64,000 nt of DNA from Candidatus Polarisedimenticola svalbardensis (lineage in GTDB: Bacteria > Acidobacteriota > Polarisedimenticolia > Polarisedimenticolales > Polarisedimenticolaceae), in assembly GCA_014764515.1 (NCBI GenBank), contig JACXWD010000007.1, positions 1-64,000 on the forward strand, written 5' to 3'. A program made the position numbers and the translations under genes. A model generated the notes under the pieces. The model did not search any database. It was not told the DNA's origin and worked only from the letters and a program-made list of their open reading frames with translations. The stretch's first letter is position 1, and each line of letters opens with the position of its first letter. Below, in pieces: positions 45,444-55,346 of this stretch.

Positions 45444-46202
45444 ATGATCGCCGAAGGCACCAAGGCGCCCGGGTTCACCCTCAAGGATCACCTTGGGCGG
45501 GAGATTTCCCTGGACAGCCTGACCGGCAAGCACCATGTGATGCTGCTGTTCTACCCTCTCGATTTCACACCGACGTGAAGCAATGAAGTGCCCGAAACGG
45601 AAGCCCTGCTTTCACGTTTCGGAGCAGCCAATACCCAGGTTCTGGGTATCAGTATCGACAGTGTTTTCTGCCATGCCAACTGGGCTGTGAGCATAGGCGG
45701 GATTTCCTTCCCGCTGCTGGCCGATTTCCATCCCAAGGGCGCCGTTGCCTCAAGCTACGGCCTGTACCTTGAAGGCGCCGGAATCACCGATCGGGCCACC
45801 GTGATCATCGACGCCGGCGGTACGGTGCGGCACAGCTCCTCGGTCACACCTGGTGGCCGTCGGGATATCGGCGAACTGGCCGCCCTGTGCGAGAAGGTGG
45901 ACAAGGAATACAGCGGCCCGAAACAGGCCGTGCCGGCTCCAGGTTCCTTCCCCGGCGGATCCACGCTGTTCGTCAAATCATCCTGCGGACACTCCCTGAA
46001 GGCTCTGAACGCCAGGGCGAACTTCCACCTGGAAGGCGCCATCACTCTGAAGAACGTGAGTGAAGACGCCGCCGCCATGGCCGAACTCAAGCAAATCGGT
46101 GGAAAAGACCAGGCGCCCTGCCTGGTGGTGGACGGCAAGCCGATGTATGAAGCGGATGACATCGTCAAGGCGATGGTCGATGTAGTACCGTACTTGAAAT
46201 AA
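45444..46202 (+). CDS. Selenocysteine-containing peroxiredoxin (AhpE-like) fused to a glutaredoxin-like domain
   Basis: 252 aa if the UGA at 45576-45578 is read as selenocysteine (residue 45). ATG 45444 follows a strong AGGAGG. Before the UGA the frame encodes GFTLKDHLGREISLDSLTG and MLLFYPLDFTPT; after it SNEVPETEALL. Thus UGA stands exactly at the peroxidatic position of the peroxiredoxin motif PxxxTxxC. The domain continues FPLLADFHPKGAVASSYG, then AGITDRATVII, close to 1-Cys AhpE-type enzymes. Residues about 168-252 form a glutaredoxin-like domain (C181 in SSCGHS; C226 in APCLVV). It should reduce peroxides in the cytoplasm. Restarting at GTG 45588 would remove the active site. A SECIS-like hairpin follows the UGA. 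Confidence 0.9.
45589..45626 (+). promoter_or_regulatory. SECIS-like hairpin directing selenocysteine insertion
   Basis: Begins 11 nt after the UGA. Lower stem CCGAAACG (45592-45599) with CGTTTCGG (45615-45622); TGC/GCA extends it with one bulged A. Upper stem GAAGC (45600-45604) pairs with GCTTTC (45608-45613), leaving a bulged U and a 3-nt apical loop. Bacterial SECIS elements bound by SelB lie within the coding region just 3' of UGA and have an upper stem with a bulged U near the loop; here the bulge falls on the 3' side. Confidence 0.72.
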
Positions 46203-46230
46203 ATCAACTGATCTCAGTGCAACGAAATGA

Positions 46231-46266
46231 CGCCGCCGTTCGTTATACAGGACGGCGGCGTTTTTC
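46231..46266 (+). terminator. Rho-independent terminator after the peroxiredoxin gene
   Basis: Perfect 10-bp stem ACGCCGCCGT / ACGGCGGCGT with a 12-nt loop, followed by a T-run (TTTTT). It lies 29 nt after the peroxiredoxin stop and shows that this gene is transcribed as its own unit. Confidence 0.9.
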
Positions 46267-46371
46267 GTTCAGTTTCCCCCTGCCGCATCCTGGGGTAACA
46301 TTCAGGGACGCTTTTCCGAGGGGGATGGCCGCCACCGTGTTTTAGCCCGACGGTGGAGTCAAAGGTTGTTC

Positions 46372-49300
46372 ATGATCGATTCGCGGATCTCCCATTTCCG
46401 GATCACCGGAGAACTGGGTCAGGGCGGCATGGGGGTGGTCTACCGTGCGGTAGACGAAAACCTGGGCCGCGAGGTCGCCCTGAAAGTGCTGCGACCCGAT
46501 TTCATCGGCGACGAGGACCGGCGCCAGCGTTTCCTCATGGAAGCCCGCACCGCCGCCAGCCTGAACCACCCCAACATCGCCACCATCCATGAAGTCGACG
46601 AGACCGATGGCCAGATCTTCATCGCCATGGAACTGGTGGAAGGGAAAATGCTCAGCTCGGTGATCGGCGACCAGCCGTTGACGCCGACGGAATCGATCCG
46701 GATGGGGATCGAGATTTCCGAGGGCCTGGCCAAGGCCCACGCCGAACAGATCGTCCACCGGGATCTGAAACCGGAGAATGTCATCGTCACCCCGGACGGT
46801 CATGTCAAGATCCTGGATTTCGGACTGGCCAAGACTTTCCAGCTGCCGGGACAGGCCGCACCCGGCGAGGATCACAGCGCCGACAACACCGTCTCCCTGA
46901 ACATTACCGGTGAGGGACGGATCCTGGGCACCGCCGCCTACATGTCGCCGGAGCAGGCCCGGGGCCGCCAGTTGGATACCCGGTCCGATATTTTCTCCTT
47001 CGGCGTCATGCTGTACGAAATGGTTACCGGCAAAAGCCCGTTCAAGGGCGAGACGGTCACCGACACCCTGTCCTCGATTATTCGCGACTCTCAGCCTCCC
47101 CTGGTGGATTCGGTACCGGAAGCGCCGGCGGAACTGGAGCGGATCTTGGGCAAGTGCCTGGAGAAAAGTCCGGCCGACCGCTACCAGCACACCGACGAAA
47201 TCTCCGTCGATCTTCGCCATCTGAAACGACTCACCGACTCCCATTCCCAGTCCCTTCCGCTGGTGACCCATTCCGGCATAAGTGCAAAGCATGACGGCTG
47301 GAACACGCGGAGAACCTGGCTGATGGGAACACTGGCCGTGGTGGTTCTGGCCGGCGCCCTGATCATCCCCAGGCTGCTCGGCCCATCGGCGCCGACGCCT
47401 GCACTGGTGGTGACGGTGGAGAACTCCCTGGCGGTCCTGCCGTTCGAGAATCTTTCGGACTCTCCGGAATCCGACAGGGTCGGACAGATCCTCCAGGAAT
47501 TGATCATTACCGACCTGTCCGCTTCCGGCTCCCTGAAGGTGTTCAGCAGCCAGCGCCTGTTCGATCTGCAGAAGCAGCTCGGCCGGTTCGACAGCCGAAC
47601 CATCGACCGCTCCCTGGCCACCCAGGTGGCCCAGCTGGCAGGCGCCGGGACCATGCTCACCGGTTCCCTGAGCCGCCTGGGAGATCGCTGGATCATCACC
47701 GGCCAGCTGATCGATCCGGAAGACGGCACGATCCTGAAATCGGAACGGATCGACGGGGATGACCTGTACGCCATGGTGGACATCCTGACCGCCAGCATCC
47801 GCACCGACATGGGGGTGATCCAGGCTTCGAACCTGGGCGGCGACCTTCCGGTCGGCGAAAGGACATCCCAGTCCATGGAGGCGTACAGTTCCTACCTGGC
47901 CGGCGTAGATCACCTGAACAACATGGAATACTTCAAGGCGGTGGAAGAGCTGGAAGAAGCGGTCCGGATCGATCCTGAATTCGGTCAGGCGATCTACAAG
48001 CTGGCCATCGCCCGGTGGTGGAGCGGCAGCCTCATGAAAATGGGGAATGAGTTCCCCGGGGTGGAAGCAGGAATCGCCTTGCAGGAACAGCTGGACAGCG
48101 ACATCAAAATGCCGGAACAGGACCGCGCCCTGGTGGAGGCTTTCATCCCGGTGGTGGAGTACCGCTATGACGATGCGGTGCCGTTGTTCCAGGAACTGGT
48201 GACACGCTATCCCGAAGAAAAAGAAGCGTGGTACGGGCTGGGTGAAGCACTGTTCCACCAGTCCCCGGACCGTGAGAACCGGGACTGGGCGCTGAAATCG
48301 TTTGAAACGGCAGTGCGGCTGGACCCGAAGTTCCGCCTCGCCTACCGCCACATCATCGACGTCTACAGCTCTACCCAGGAATACGACGCCGGGATCCGGA
48401 AGATCCGCAAGTACATACAGCGGGACCCCGGCAACCCGGCGCTGCCGCCGGCGCTGATCGGGATGCTGATCGCAAGGGGTGACCTGGACGAGGCCTCGGA
48501 AGTGGCGGATGCAACCCTGGCCGGACTGGACGATCCTGCGGAACGCCAGTTCCTTCTGCTGACAATCGGAAAGTCGTACAACCACCAACACATGACCGAA
48601 GATGCGCTGGAATCGTTCCGGCAGGGGCTGGCTGAACCGGTGGACGACCATCGGGTCGACCTGCTGCTGGCCAACGCCAACATGCAGGTCCATCTGGGTG
48701 ACTATCGAGCCGCAGGGAAAGCGCTGGACAAGGTTCTGGAATTGAGCCCGGATCACGGTGATGCCTGGACCATGCGTGTGGAACTGGCCGCTTCGGAAGG
48801 TCGGATCCCGGATGTCCTTGACGACGCCCGTGCGAGGGCGATGGAGAACCGGGCCAGCGGCGGCGCCGGTCTGGCCTGGATGCGGGCCGCCATCCTTTCC
48901 GGCAACGATGATGCCATTCAGGAGGTGGGGACCGCTTTCAAGGAGTATCTCGACAATCCGGACCTGCCCGGAGACGCCAGGGTGCGGGCCCTGGCCGAAT
49001 CAGCCGGTGTCCACGAGAACGCCGGCCATGTCATCCAGGCCCGTGAACTGCTGGAGGAAGCCCTGGAACTGGCTGCGGACACCTACCGGCCGAACCTCCT
49101 GAACGAACTGGCCATGATGGAGGTCCAGCACGGGGGCCTTTCTTCGGCGAGACGGCACTACGCGGAACTGGCCTCCACCGGCAAGGAGATACCCGGTTCC
49201 CTCCTGGGGCGGGGCTGGCTGGCGGCCCTTGAAGGAAGACATGAAGACGCGGCGGTGCTGGTTCGCAAACTGACCTCCCAACTCCCCGAGCCTTCCGAAC

Positions 49301-49986
49301 GGGCCCGGTGGGAAGCGGATATCGTTCTGCGGTCCGGACGGTTGGATGAGGCCAGGGTAATCATCGAAAACGCCCTCGACGAGACCCGGACCGAACCGCT
49401 CCGTCGCAGGCTCCTGATCCAGGCCGGGCTGTCCTGGACGGCGGCCGGCCAGGACGAAGGCGCCGGCCGGTTCTTCCGCCAGGCTCTGGAACTGGACAGA
49501 ACCCACCCGTTCCCGGAGGGTGAAGCCTGGATGGCGTTCTGGGAACTGCGGGCCGGCAGGAATCAGGATGCAATCCGGCGTTTGAAAGCCCTGGACCACG
49601 CCAGCGCGGATGGTCCCGACCCGGTCCTGATCCTGGCCGCCGCCGAAGCGGCCATGGGCCAGCCCGCCGCCGCGCGCAAGCGCCTGGAACGGAGTCTGGA
49701 TACTGGACCGGTAACCCGGGAAACCTGGCGGACCCTGGGCCTGGTCTGCGGCCGCCAGGGCGACTGGCAGGCCGCACGGAGTTACGCCGAGAAGGCGTTC
49801 GCCCTGGACGACTCGGCGCCGGTGGCTGCCATCCTGGCCTGGGTGCTGGTAGCCGGTGATCTGGATCGTGTCGAAGGGCTGCGCCTTGCCAGGGAGGCTG
49901 CCGGGAAGCCGGAAGGGTATTTCCAGCAGGTCATGGTGCTCCCCGGTTTCCCGACTCCGGAATCGGTCCTGGCGCTGAGTAACTAG
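46372..49986 (+). CDS. Membrane-spanning Ser/Thr protein kinase with TPR repeats
   Basis: 1204 aa from the ATG at 46372 (AAAGG 6 nt upstream; TTG 46366 is an alternative). Kinase domain residues 8-270: glycine loop GELGQGGMGVVY, Lys38 (ALKVL), HRDLKPEN with Asp131, DFG Asp149, and GTAAYMSPEQARG. One TM helix at about 315-335. The outer part begins with a TolB/FlgO-like module (SLAVLPFENLSDSPESDRVG, about 350-480) and then carries about 15 TPR-type helix pairs to the end. This layout is common in Acidobacteriota. The catalytic residues are intact, so an active kinase is predicted; ligand and targets are unknown. Overlaps tatD by 4 bases at the end. Confidence 0.93.
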   Translation: MIDSRISHFRITGELGQGGMGVVYRAVDENLGREVALKVLRPDFIGDEDRRQRFLMEARTAASLNHPNIATIHEVDETDGQIFIAMELVEGKMLSSVIGDQPLTPTESIRMGIEISEGLAKAHAEQIVHRDLKPENVIVTPDGHVKILDFGLAKTFQLPGQAAPGEDHSADNTVSLNITGEGRILGTAAYMSPEQARGRQLDTRSDIFSFGVMLYEMVTGKSPFKGETVTDTLSSIIRDSQPPLVDSVPEAPAELERILGKCLEKSPADRYQHTDEISVDLRHLKRLTDSHSQSLPLVTHSGISAKHDGWNTRRTWLMGTLAVVVLAGALIIPRLLGPSAPTPALVVTVENSLAVLPFENLSDSPESDRVGQILQELIITDLSASGSLKVFSSQRLFDLQKQLGRFDSRTIDRSLATQVAQLAGAGTMLTGSLSRLGDRWIITGQLIDPEDGTILKSERIDGDDLYAMVDILTASIRTDMGVIQASNLGGDLPVGERTSQSMEAYSSYLAGVDHLNNMEYFKAVEELEEAVRIDPEFGQAIYKLAIARWWSGSLMKMGNEFPGVEAGIALQEQLDSDIKMPEQDRALVEAFIPVVEYRYDDAVPLFQELVTRYPEEKEAWYGLGEALFHQSPDRENRDWALKSFETAVRLDPKFRLAYRHIIDVYSSTQEYDAGIRKIRKYIQRDPGNPALPPALIGMLIARGDLDEASEVADATLAGLDDPAERQFLLLTIGKSYNHQHMTEDALESFRQGLAEPVDDHRVDLLLANANMQVHLGDYRAAGKALDKVLELSPDHGDAWTMRVELAASEGRIPDVLDDARARAMENRASGGAGLAWMRAAILSGNDDAIQEVGTAFKEYLDNPDLPGDARVRALAESAGVHENAGHVIQARELLEEALELAADTYRPNLLNELAMMEVQHGGLSSARRHYAELASTGKEIPGSLLGRGWLAALEGRHEDAAVLVRKLTSQLPEPSERARWEADIVLRSGRLDEARVIIENALDETRTEPLRRRLLIQAGLSWTAAGQDEGAGRFFRQALELDRTHPFPEGEAWMAFWELRAGRNQDAIRRLKALDHASADGPDPVLILAAAEAAMGQPAAARKRLERSLDTGPVTRETWRTLGLVCGRQGDWQAARSYAEKAFALDDSAPVAAILAWVLVAGDLDRVEGLRLAREAAGKPEGYFQQVMVLPGFPTPESVLALSN

Positions 49987-50777
49987 CCGAACAGTGCCCG
50001 GTAGTTCCGGTAGACCTGGTCCCTGGCCTGCTCCACCGTCCAGCCCCTTAGTTCGGCAAGGCACTCCACGGTTCCGACCACATTGGCCGGCTCGTTGCGC
50101 TCACCTCGCACCGGTCCCAGGTACGGCGCGTCGGTTTCAGTGAGGATCCGTTCAGCCGGAAGCGTGCGCAACATCCGGCTGAAGGCTGTGTTGGTTCGCG
50201 CATTGGCCGGGATGGAAAAATACCAGCCGTCGTTCTCGGCCACTTCCTGGGCCAGCCGGGTCTTGCCGCCGAAACAGTGGAAATCGACCTTCGCAGGCCG
50301 ATGATGGCGCAGGATTTCCACGGCCCGCTGTTCCAGTCGCCGGGTATGGATGATCAGCGGCAGGTCGGTTTCCATGGCGATCTCGATAAACGCCTCGAAC
50401 ACCTGTTCCTGCCGGGGAAAGGTCGGCTCCTTGACCCAGTGGCCGTCCAGGCCGCACTCCCCTATTGCCGCCAGGTTGCCGGCAACAGCCTGTTCCCGGA
50501 TAAAGGCGATCTCGCCATCCACATCGAACCGGGGAACTTCAAACGGGAGATCGTCCGGCAGCCGGTCACACACCGCGTTCACCGGATAGATCCCCAGAGC
50601 CGGCCTGACCTGGGGGTACCGTTCTGCCAGCTCCAGGATCTGCCGGTTGGAATCCGGCTCCAGACCGTTCACCACCATGGCGGCGACACCGGCTTCTATC
50701 GAGCGGGCCACTACCTGGTCCAGATCGTCCCGGAACCGGTCGTGGGTCAGATGGGTATGAACGTCCACATAATGCAT
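49983..50777 (-). CDS. tatD: TatD-family metal-dependent hydrolase (DNase)
   Basis: 264 aa, ATG start. VDVHTHLTHDRF (residues 4-15) supplies the HxH metal ligands; IGECGLDGHW (about 112) contains the metal-bridging Glu, PLIIHTRR and FHCFGG contain further His, and TETDAPYLGPVRGERNEP (about 212-229) the final Asp. TatD enzymes are 3'-5' exonucleases acting on DNA damaged by peroxide. Monocistronic; convergent with the kinase gene. Confidence 0.93.
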   Translation of the reverse strand: MHYVDVHTHLTHDRFRDDLDQVVARSIEAGVAAMVVNGLEPDSNRQILELAERYPQVRPALGIYPVNAVCDRLPDDLPFEVPRFDVDGEIAFIREQAVAGNLAAIGECGLDGHWVKEPTFPRQEQVFEAFIEIAMETDLPLIIHTRRLEQRAVEILRHHRPAKVDFHCFGGKTRLAQEVAENDGWYFSIPANARTNTAFSRMLRTLPAERILTETDAPYLGPVRGERNEPANVVGTVECLAELRGWTVEQARDQVYRNYRALFG

Positions 50778-50825
50778 CGCCGGTGAAATTTAGCACGGAG
50801 ACCCCGCTGCCGGTACAATAGTCCC

Positions 50826-51176
50826 ATGGTCCGATTCCTGATGCACTTCGTGGTAGTGGCCCTCGGGCTGGCGGCGGCGACCAAAATCGTCCCCGGGGTC
50901 CAGGTCGATTCGTTGACGACCCTGCTGATTGCGGCCCTCGTTCTGGGGTTCGTCAACGCGGTCATCAGGCCGATCCTGACCTTCCTGACCCTGCCGATCA
51001 CCTGCCTGACCCTGGGACTTTTCTACCTGGTGGTCAACGGCCTGGCTTTCACCCTGGCGGCGTACGTGGTCCCCGGCTTCCATGTCGAATCGTTCGGATA
51101 CGCCATCCTGGGAGCCCTGGTGGTCAGCGTCGTCTCATGGTTCATCGGCCTGTTCGGCGACGACCGCAAGAAATAG
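50826..51176 (+). CDS. Small membrane protein, phage-holin-family (YvlD/DUF360-like)
   Basis: 116 aa with four predicted membrane helices and the family motifs VNAVIRPILTFLTLPITCLT (about residues 40-59) and LGLFYLVVNGLAFTLAAYVV (about 61-80). It is called holin-like by family name only; homologues are chromosomal inner-membrane proteins of unknown function and there is no phage context here. Confidence 0.88.
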   Translation: MVRFLMHFVVVALGLAAATKIVPGVQVDSLTTLLIAALVLGFVNAVIRPILTFLTLPITCLTLGLFYLVVNGLAFTLAAYVVPGFHVESFGYAILGALVVSVVSWFIGLFGDDRKK

Positions 51177-51350
51177 TTTCGGGGACAGCATTGGTTTCCG
51201 AAACGGCCTCATATTCTTAAAACTCCCAGCATGAACAGCCCCCCACTTTCCTCGGTTTCTGCCTGAGCTGCACAGGTATCCCCACCTCAAAGGTGTCCCC
51301 GAAACCGGGGTTTCGGTTGCTGTCCCCGAAATGGTGCCTGTCACCGAAAT
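51177..51350. repeat. GGGGACA-family composite repeat, copy 4
   Basis: The 212-bp spacer before prfC is framed by a perfect 14-bp inverted repeat TTTCGGGGACAGCA (51177-51190) and its complement (51318-51331). Inside, 51289-51327 is the 39-nt element of 44114-44152 in reverse orientation with one mismatch. Just outside, GGTGCCTGTC at 51333-51342 resembles the copy-1 arm. Unlike the other copies it contains about 95 bp of unrelated DNA between the ends. Confidence 0.88.
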
Positions 51351-51365
51351 ACCCTATGATGTGCG

Positions 51366-51378
51366 GTTTGGACCAAAC
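51366..51378. other. Small palindrome before prfC
   Basis: GTTTGG-A-CCAAAC, a 13-nt palindrome 10 nt before the prfC start codon. It could be an operator or a weak leader hairpin masking the ribosome site; it is not part of the GGGGACA repeat. Confidence 0.3.
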
Positions 51379-51388
51379 GGAACGGTAG

Positions 51389-53007
<1,619 letters not shown>

Positions 53008-53008
<1 letters not shown>

Positions 53009-54330
53009 TGAGCCGGCTGAAGCGCTTTGACAGCTGCTGGACCGGCAGGAGCCTGGCCAACGGGATGACGGCGGTCCATGTCCCGGCGCCGGACAGGGAA
53101 TCGTTTTACCTTGAGCTGATGATCCGGGCCGGCTCCAGGCTGGAGCGTCCGGAGACCGCCGGCGCAGCGCACTTCCTGGAGCACATGATGTTCCGGGGTT
53201 CGAAACGATTCCCCGAATTCACCGCTCTGGCCCGTGCGTTTGAGTCGTTAGGCGGCGAATGGAACGCCGCCACCGGCCATGAACATACCGAGTACTCGTA
53301 CCACGGCATTAAGCACAACCGGGTGGAGGCGATGGAGCTGTTCCACGAGTTCCTTCAGAACCCTCGCCTTGTAGACCTTGCGGTCGAACGCAAGGTCATA
53401 CTCCGCGAAATGGAAGGCGACCTCAACGAGCACGGCCACTCCCTGGATACCGGGCAGCATATCGCCGGACTGGTCTGGCCCGGTTCGTCCCTGGAGCAAC
53501 CGATCCTGGGAACCCGGGAGTCTCTCCTTGCCATGGACAGGGAAACCCTGGTCCGTTTCCGGGACCGGCATTACATCCCCGCCAACATGGCGATCTGCGC
53601 CGTCGGAGGCGAACCGGGCGATGAGACCCTGGATCGTCTCGAGGCGCTGTTCGGCAACCACCGCAAGCGGTTTGTCGACGTGGCCCCGGAACCGTTCCCC
53701 CCTTTCCGGACCGGCCGCGGCCCTGCCGTGAAGTGGGTGGAAAACAGTGACAACGAGTACGGGGTTCAGATCAGCTTCCCCACCGAGGGCGAATGGTCGG
53801 ACAAGGCGGCGGCGTACGAAATCATCGGACGGATCCTGGCCGACGGGTTCTGCTCCCGGCTGTGCAGCCGGCTCAGGGAAACACTCGGGCTGGTGTACGA
53901 CATAGAGGCCGACCCGACCCTGCTCCTGTCCACAGGCACGCTGGATATCAGCGCCACCATCCATCCGGATCACGTGGATCGTTTCTTCCCCGAACTTTTC
54001 ACCATCCTGGCGGACCTGGCGGTCAACGGCCCTACCGACGAGGAAATGGAGCGGGTCCTGTTCCGGACCCTGGTGGATATCGACCTTGCGCCAGGGGCGC
54101 CCGGCCAGTTCGGCTCGGACCTGGCGTGGGGCAGCCTGTGCGGGCAGAAGGTCTCGCTGCTGAAGGACCGGGCCGATGTCCAGGCCCTCACACCCCGACG
54201 GATCCGCACCATCTGCCGTGAACTGTTCCATCCCCGGAACGCCGCCATGGTGATCCTGGGCCCTGCTGAAGAAGGCCTGGAAAAACAGGTAGAGAAACAT
54301 CTAGTGGATGGATTGCCGCCTCAATCGTGA
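53008..54330 (+). CDS. M16-family zinc metallopeptidase (processing-peptidase-like)
   Basis: 440 aa. Inverted zinc motif HFLEH (H55, E58, H59) and the downstream ligand Glu in VERKVILREMEGDLNEHGH (about residues 127-145). The second half is the non-catalytic M16 C-terminal domain. No signal peptide, so probably cytoplasmic, unless exported by another route. Homologues process or degrade peptides. Starts at the last base of the prfC stop, so the two are co-translated. Confidence 0.93.
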
Positions 54331-54374
54331 GACAATGGCGGCATGAACCGCTCACAACTCACGGAGGCGGAAAC

Positions 54375-55142
54375 ATGAACACCAGCCGGCAGCCTACCCG
54401 AAACCTTCTCGTCCTCATCCTCGCACCACTTCTGTTGCTCTCCATGGGCGCGTTCCCCGATATCGGATGCACAGGCGGAGGTCCCGCAGTCCGGGGTTCC
54501 GGCAATGTGGTCACCGAAGACCGTGCGGTGGAAGGGTTCCACGGTGTAGAGGTTCGCAATCAGGGCAACCTCACGATTACCTTCGGCTCGGAAGAGAGTC
54601 TGGTGATCGAAGCTGAAGACAACCTTCTGGAGCACCTGGTGGCCGAGGTACGGAACGGCGTGCTGTATTTCGACACCGTACCTTCCGGAACCAACATCCG
54701 AACCCGCAAGCCGATCGTCTACAGGCTCACCGCAGTCAGCCTGAACAACCTCTCCACCAGCAGCGCCGGCAGCATCACCGTCCCGGCCTTGGAAGTGGAC
54801 AGCCTGGTGGTGGATATCAGCAGCGCCGGCAGTGTGGAGATCGAATCTCTCATCGCCCATTCATTGAGGGCCTGCCTGTCCAGCGCCGGCAATCTCCGGA
54901 TAGAGGCCGGCGCCGTCATCGACCAGATCGTTTCGGTTTCCAGCGCCGGAAAATACGACGCCGAAAACATGTCCAGCGAACGTGCGAACCTGAGCCTGTC
55001 CAGTGCCGGCAAGGCGACGGTGCTGGTCAACGAATACCTGGAAGCCGACATCTCCAGCGTGGGAAACCTGTACTACAGCGGTGAAGCGGAGTTGGACGTC
55101 AACACCAGTTCCATGGGCAAGGCGATCCGGCTGGACGACTAG
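54375..55142 (+). CDS. DUF2807 beta-repeat lipoprotein-like protein
   Basis: 255 aa from the ATG at 54375 (CGGAGG upstream). N-terminal hydrophobic segment and a Cys in DIGCTGGG that may be a lipobox-like site, though the context is not ideal. The mature part is a DUF2807 ('head GIN') beta-helix: VRGSGNVVTEDRAVEGFHGV then six to seven repeats of about 22 aa built around SSAG (STSSAGSI, DISSAGSVEI, LSSAGNLRI, VSSAGKYD, LSSAGKAT, DISSVGNL, NTSSMGKA). Surface protein of unknown function. Confidence 0.82.
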   Translation: MNTSRQPTRNLLVLILAPLLLLSMGAFPDIGCTGGGPAVRGSGNVVTEDRAVEGFHGVEVRNQGNLTITFGSEESLVIEAEDNLLEHLVAEVRNGVLYFDTVPSGTNIRTRKPIVYRLTAVSLNNLSTSSAGSITVPALEVDSLVVDISSAGSVEIESLIAHSLRACLSSAGNLRIEAGAVIDQIVSVSSAGKYDAENMSSERANLSLSSAGKATVLVNEYLEADISSVGNLYYSGEAELDVNTSSMGKAIRLDD

Positions 55143-55346
55143 CGGAAGAATTACCGCTTTATTTGCAAAATATCCTTAAGCCGGCCGCCGGATTTCAGGT
55201 CGCCCTTGCCATCGATTTACTCCCTGCATACAACGGGGACATCTTTTTACACCCTGTTGAACCGTTTTACACGCCACCTGCGTACGATCCCGTTGTACAC
55301 ACAACCAGCGCGGGACCGGATTCCGCACTACTCAGGAGGCAGAACC
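55143..55346 (+). other. Spacer before the PDZ-protein gene
   Basis: 204 bp without a credible ORF. A small AGCGG/CCGCT hairpin (55141-55158) followed by TTATTT may weakly terminate the DUF2807 transcript. A single GGGGACAT half-site at 55236-55243 has no inverted partner. The rest is relatively AT-rich and probably holds the promoter of the PDZ gene, but no convincing -35/-10 pair could be fixed. Confidence 0.4.

Noticed and set aside
45576-45578. The peroxiredoxin as a pseudogene with a nonsense codon
   Set aside because: The reading frame is otherwise intact with a strong ribosome site and terminator, the UGA is at the one residue where Sec is expected, and a hairpin follows.
45589-45626. 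The SECIS-like stem as a member of the GGGGACA repeat family, since both contain CCGAAAC/GTTTCGG arms
   Set aside because: The similarity is limited to 7 bp in each arm, GGGGACA is missing, and the stem lies inside conserved coding sequence.
46342-48756. An 804-codon antisense frame under the Ser/Thr kinase gene
   Set aside because: Shadow of the kinase; the coding-strand protein has complete catalytic motifs, and the antisense translation is low-complexity.
50826-51176. Prophage remnant because of a holin-family protein
   Set aside because: The family name is historical; no other phage gene, attachment site or integrase is nearby.
54740-55110. Tandem CAGCGCCGGC repeats as a CRISPR-like or satellite array
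   Set aside because: Spacing follows codon-level protein repeats (SSAG) in an open frame; no direct identical repeats of 24-40 bp with unique spacers.
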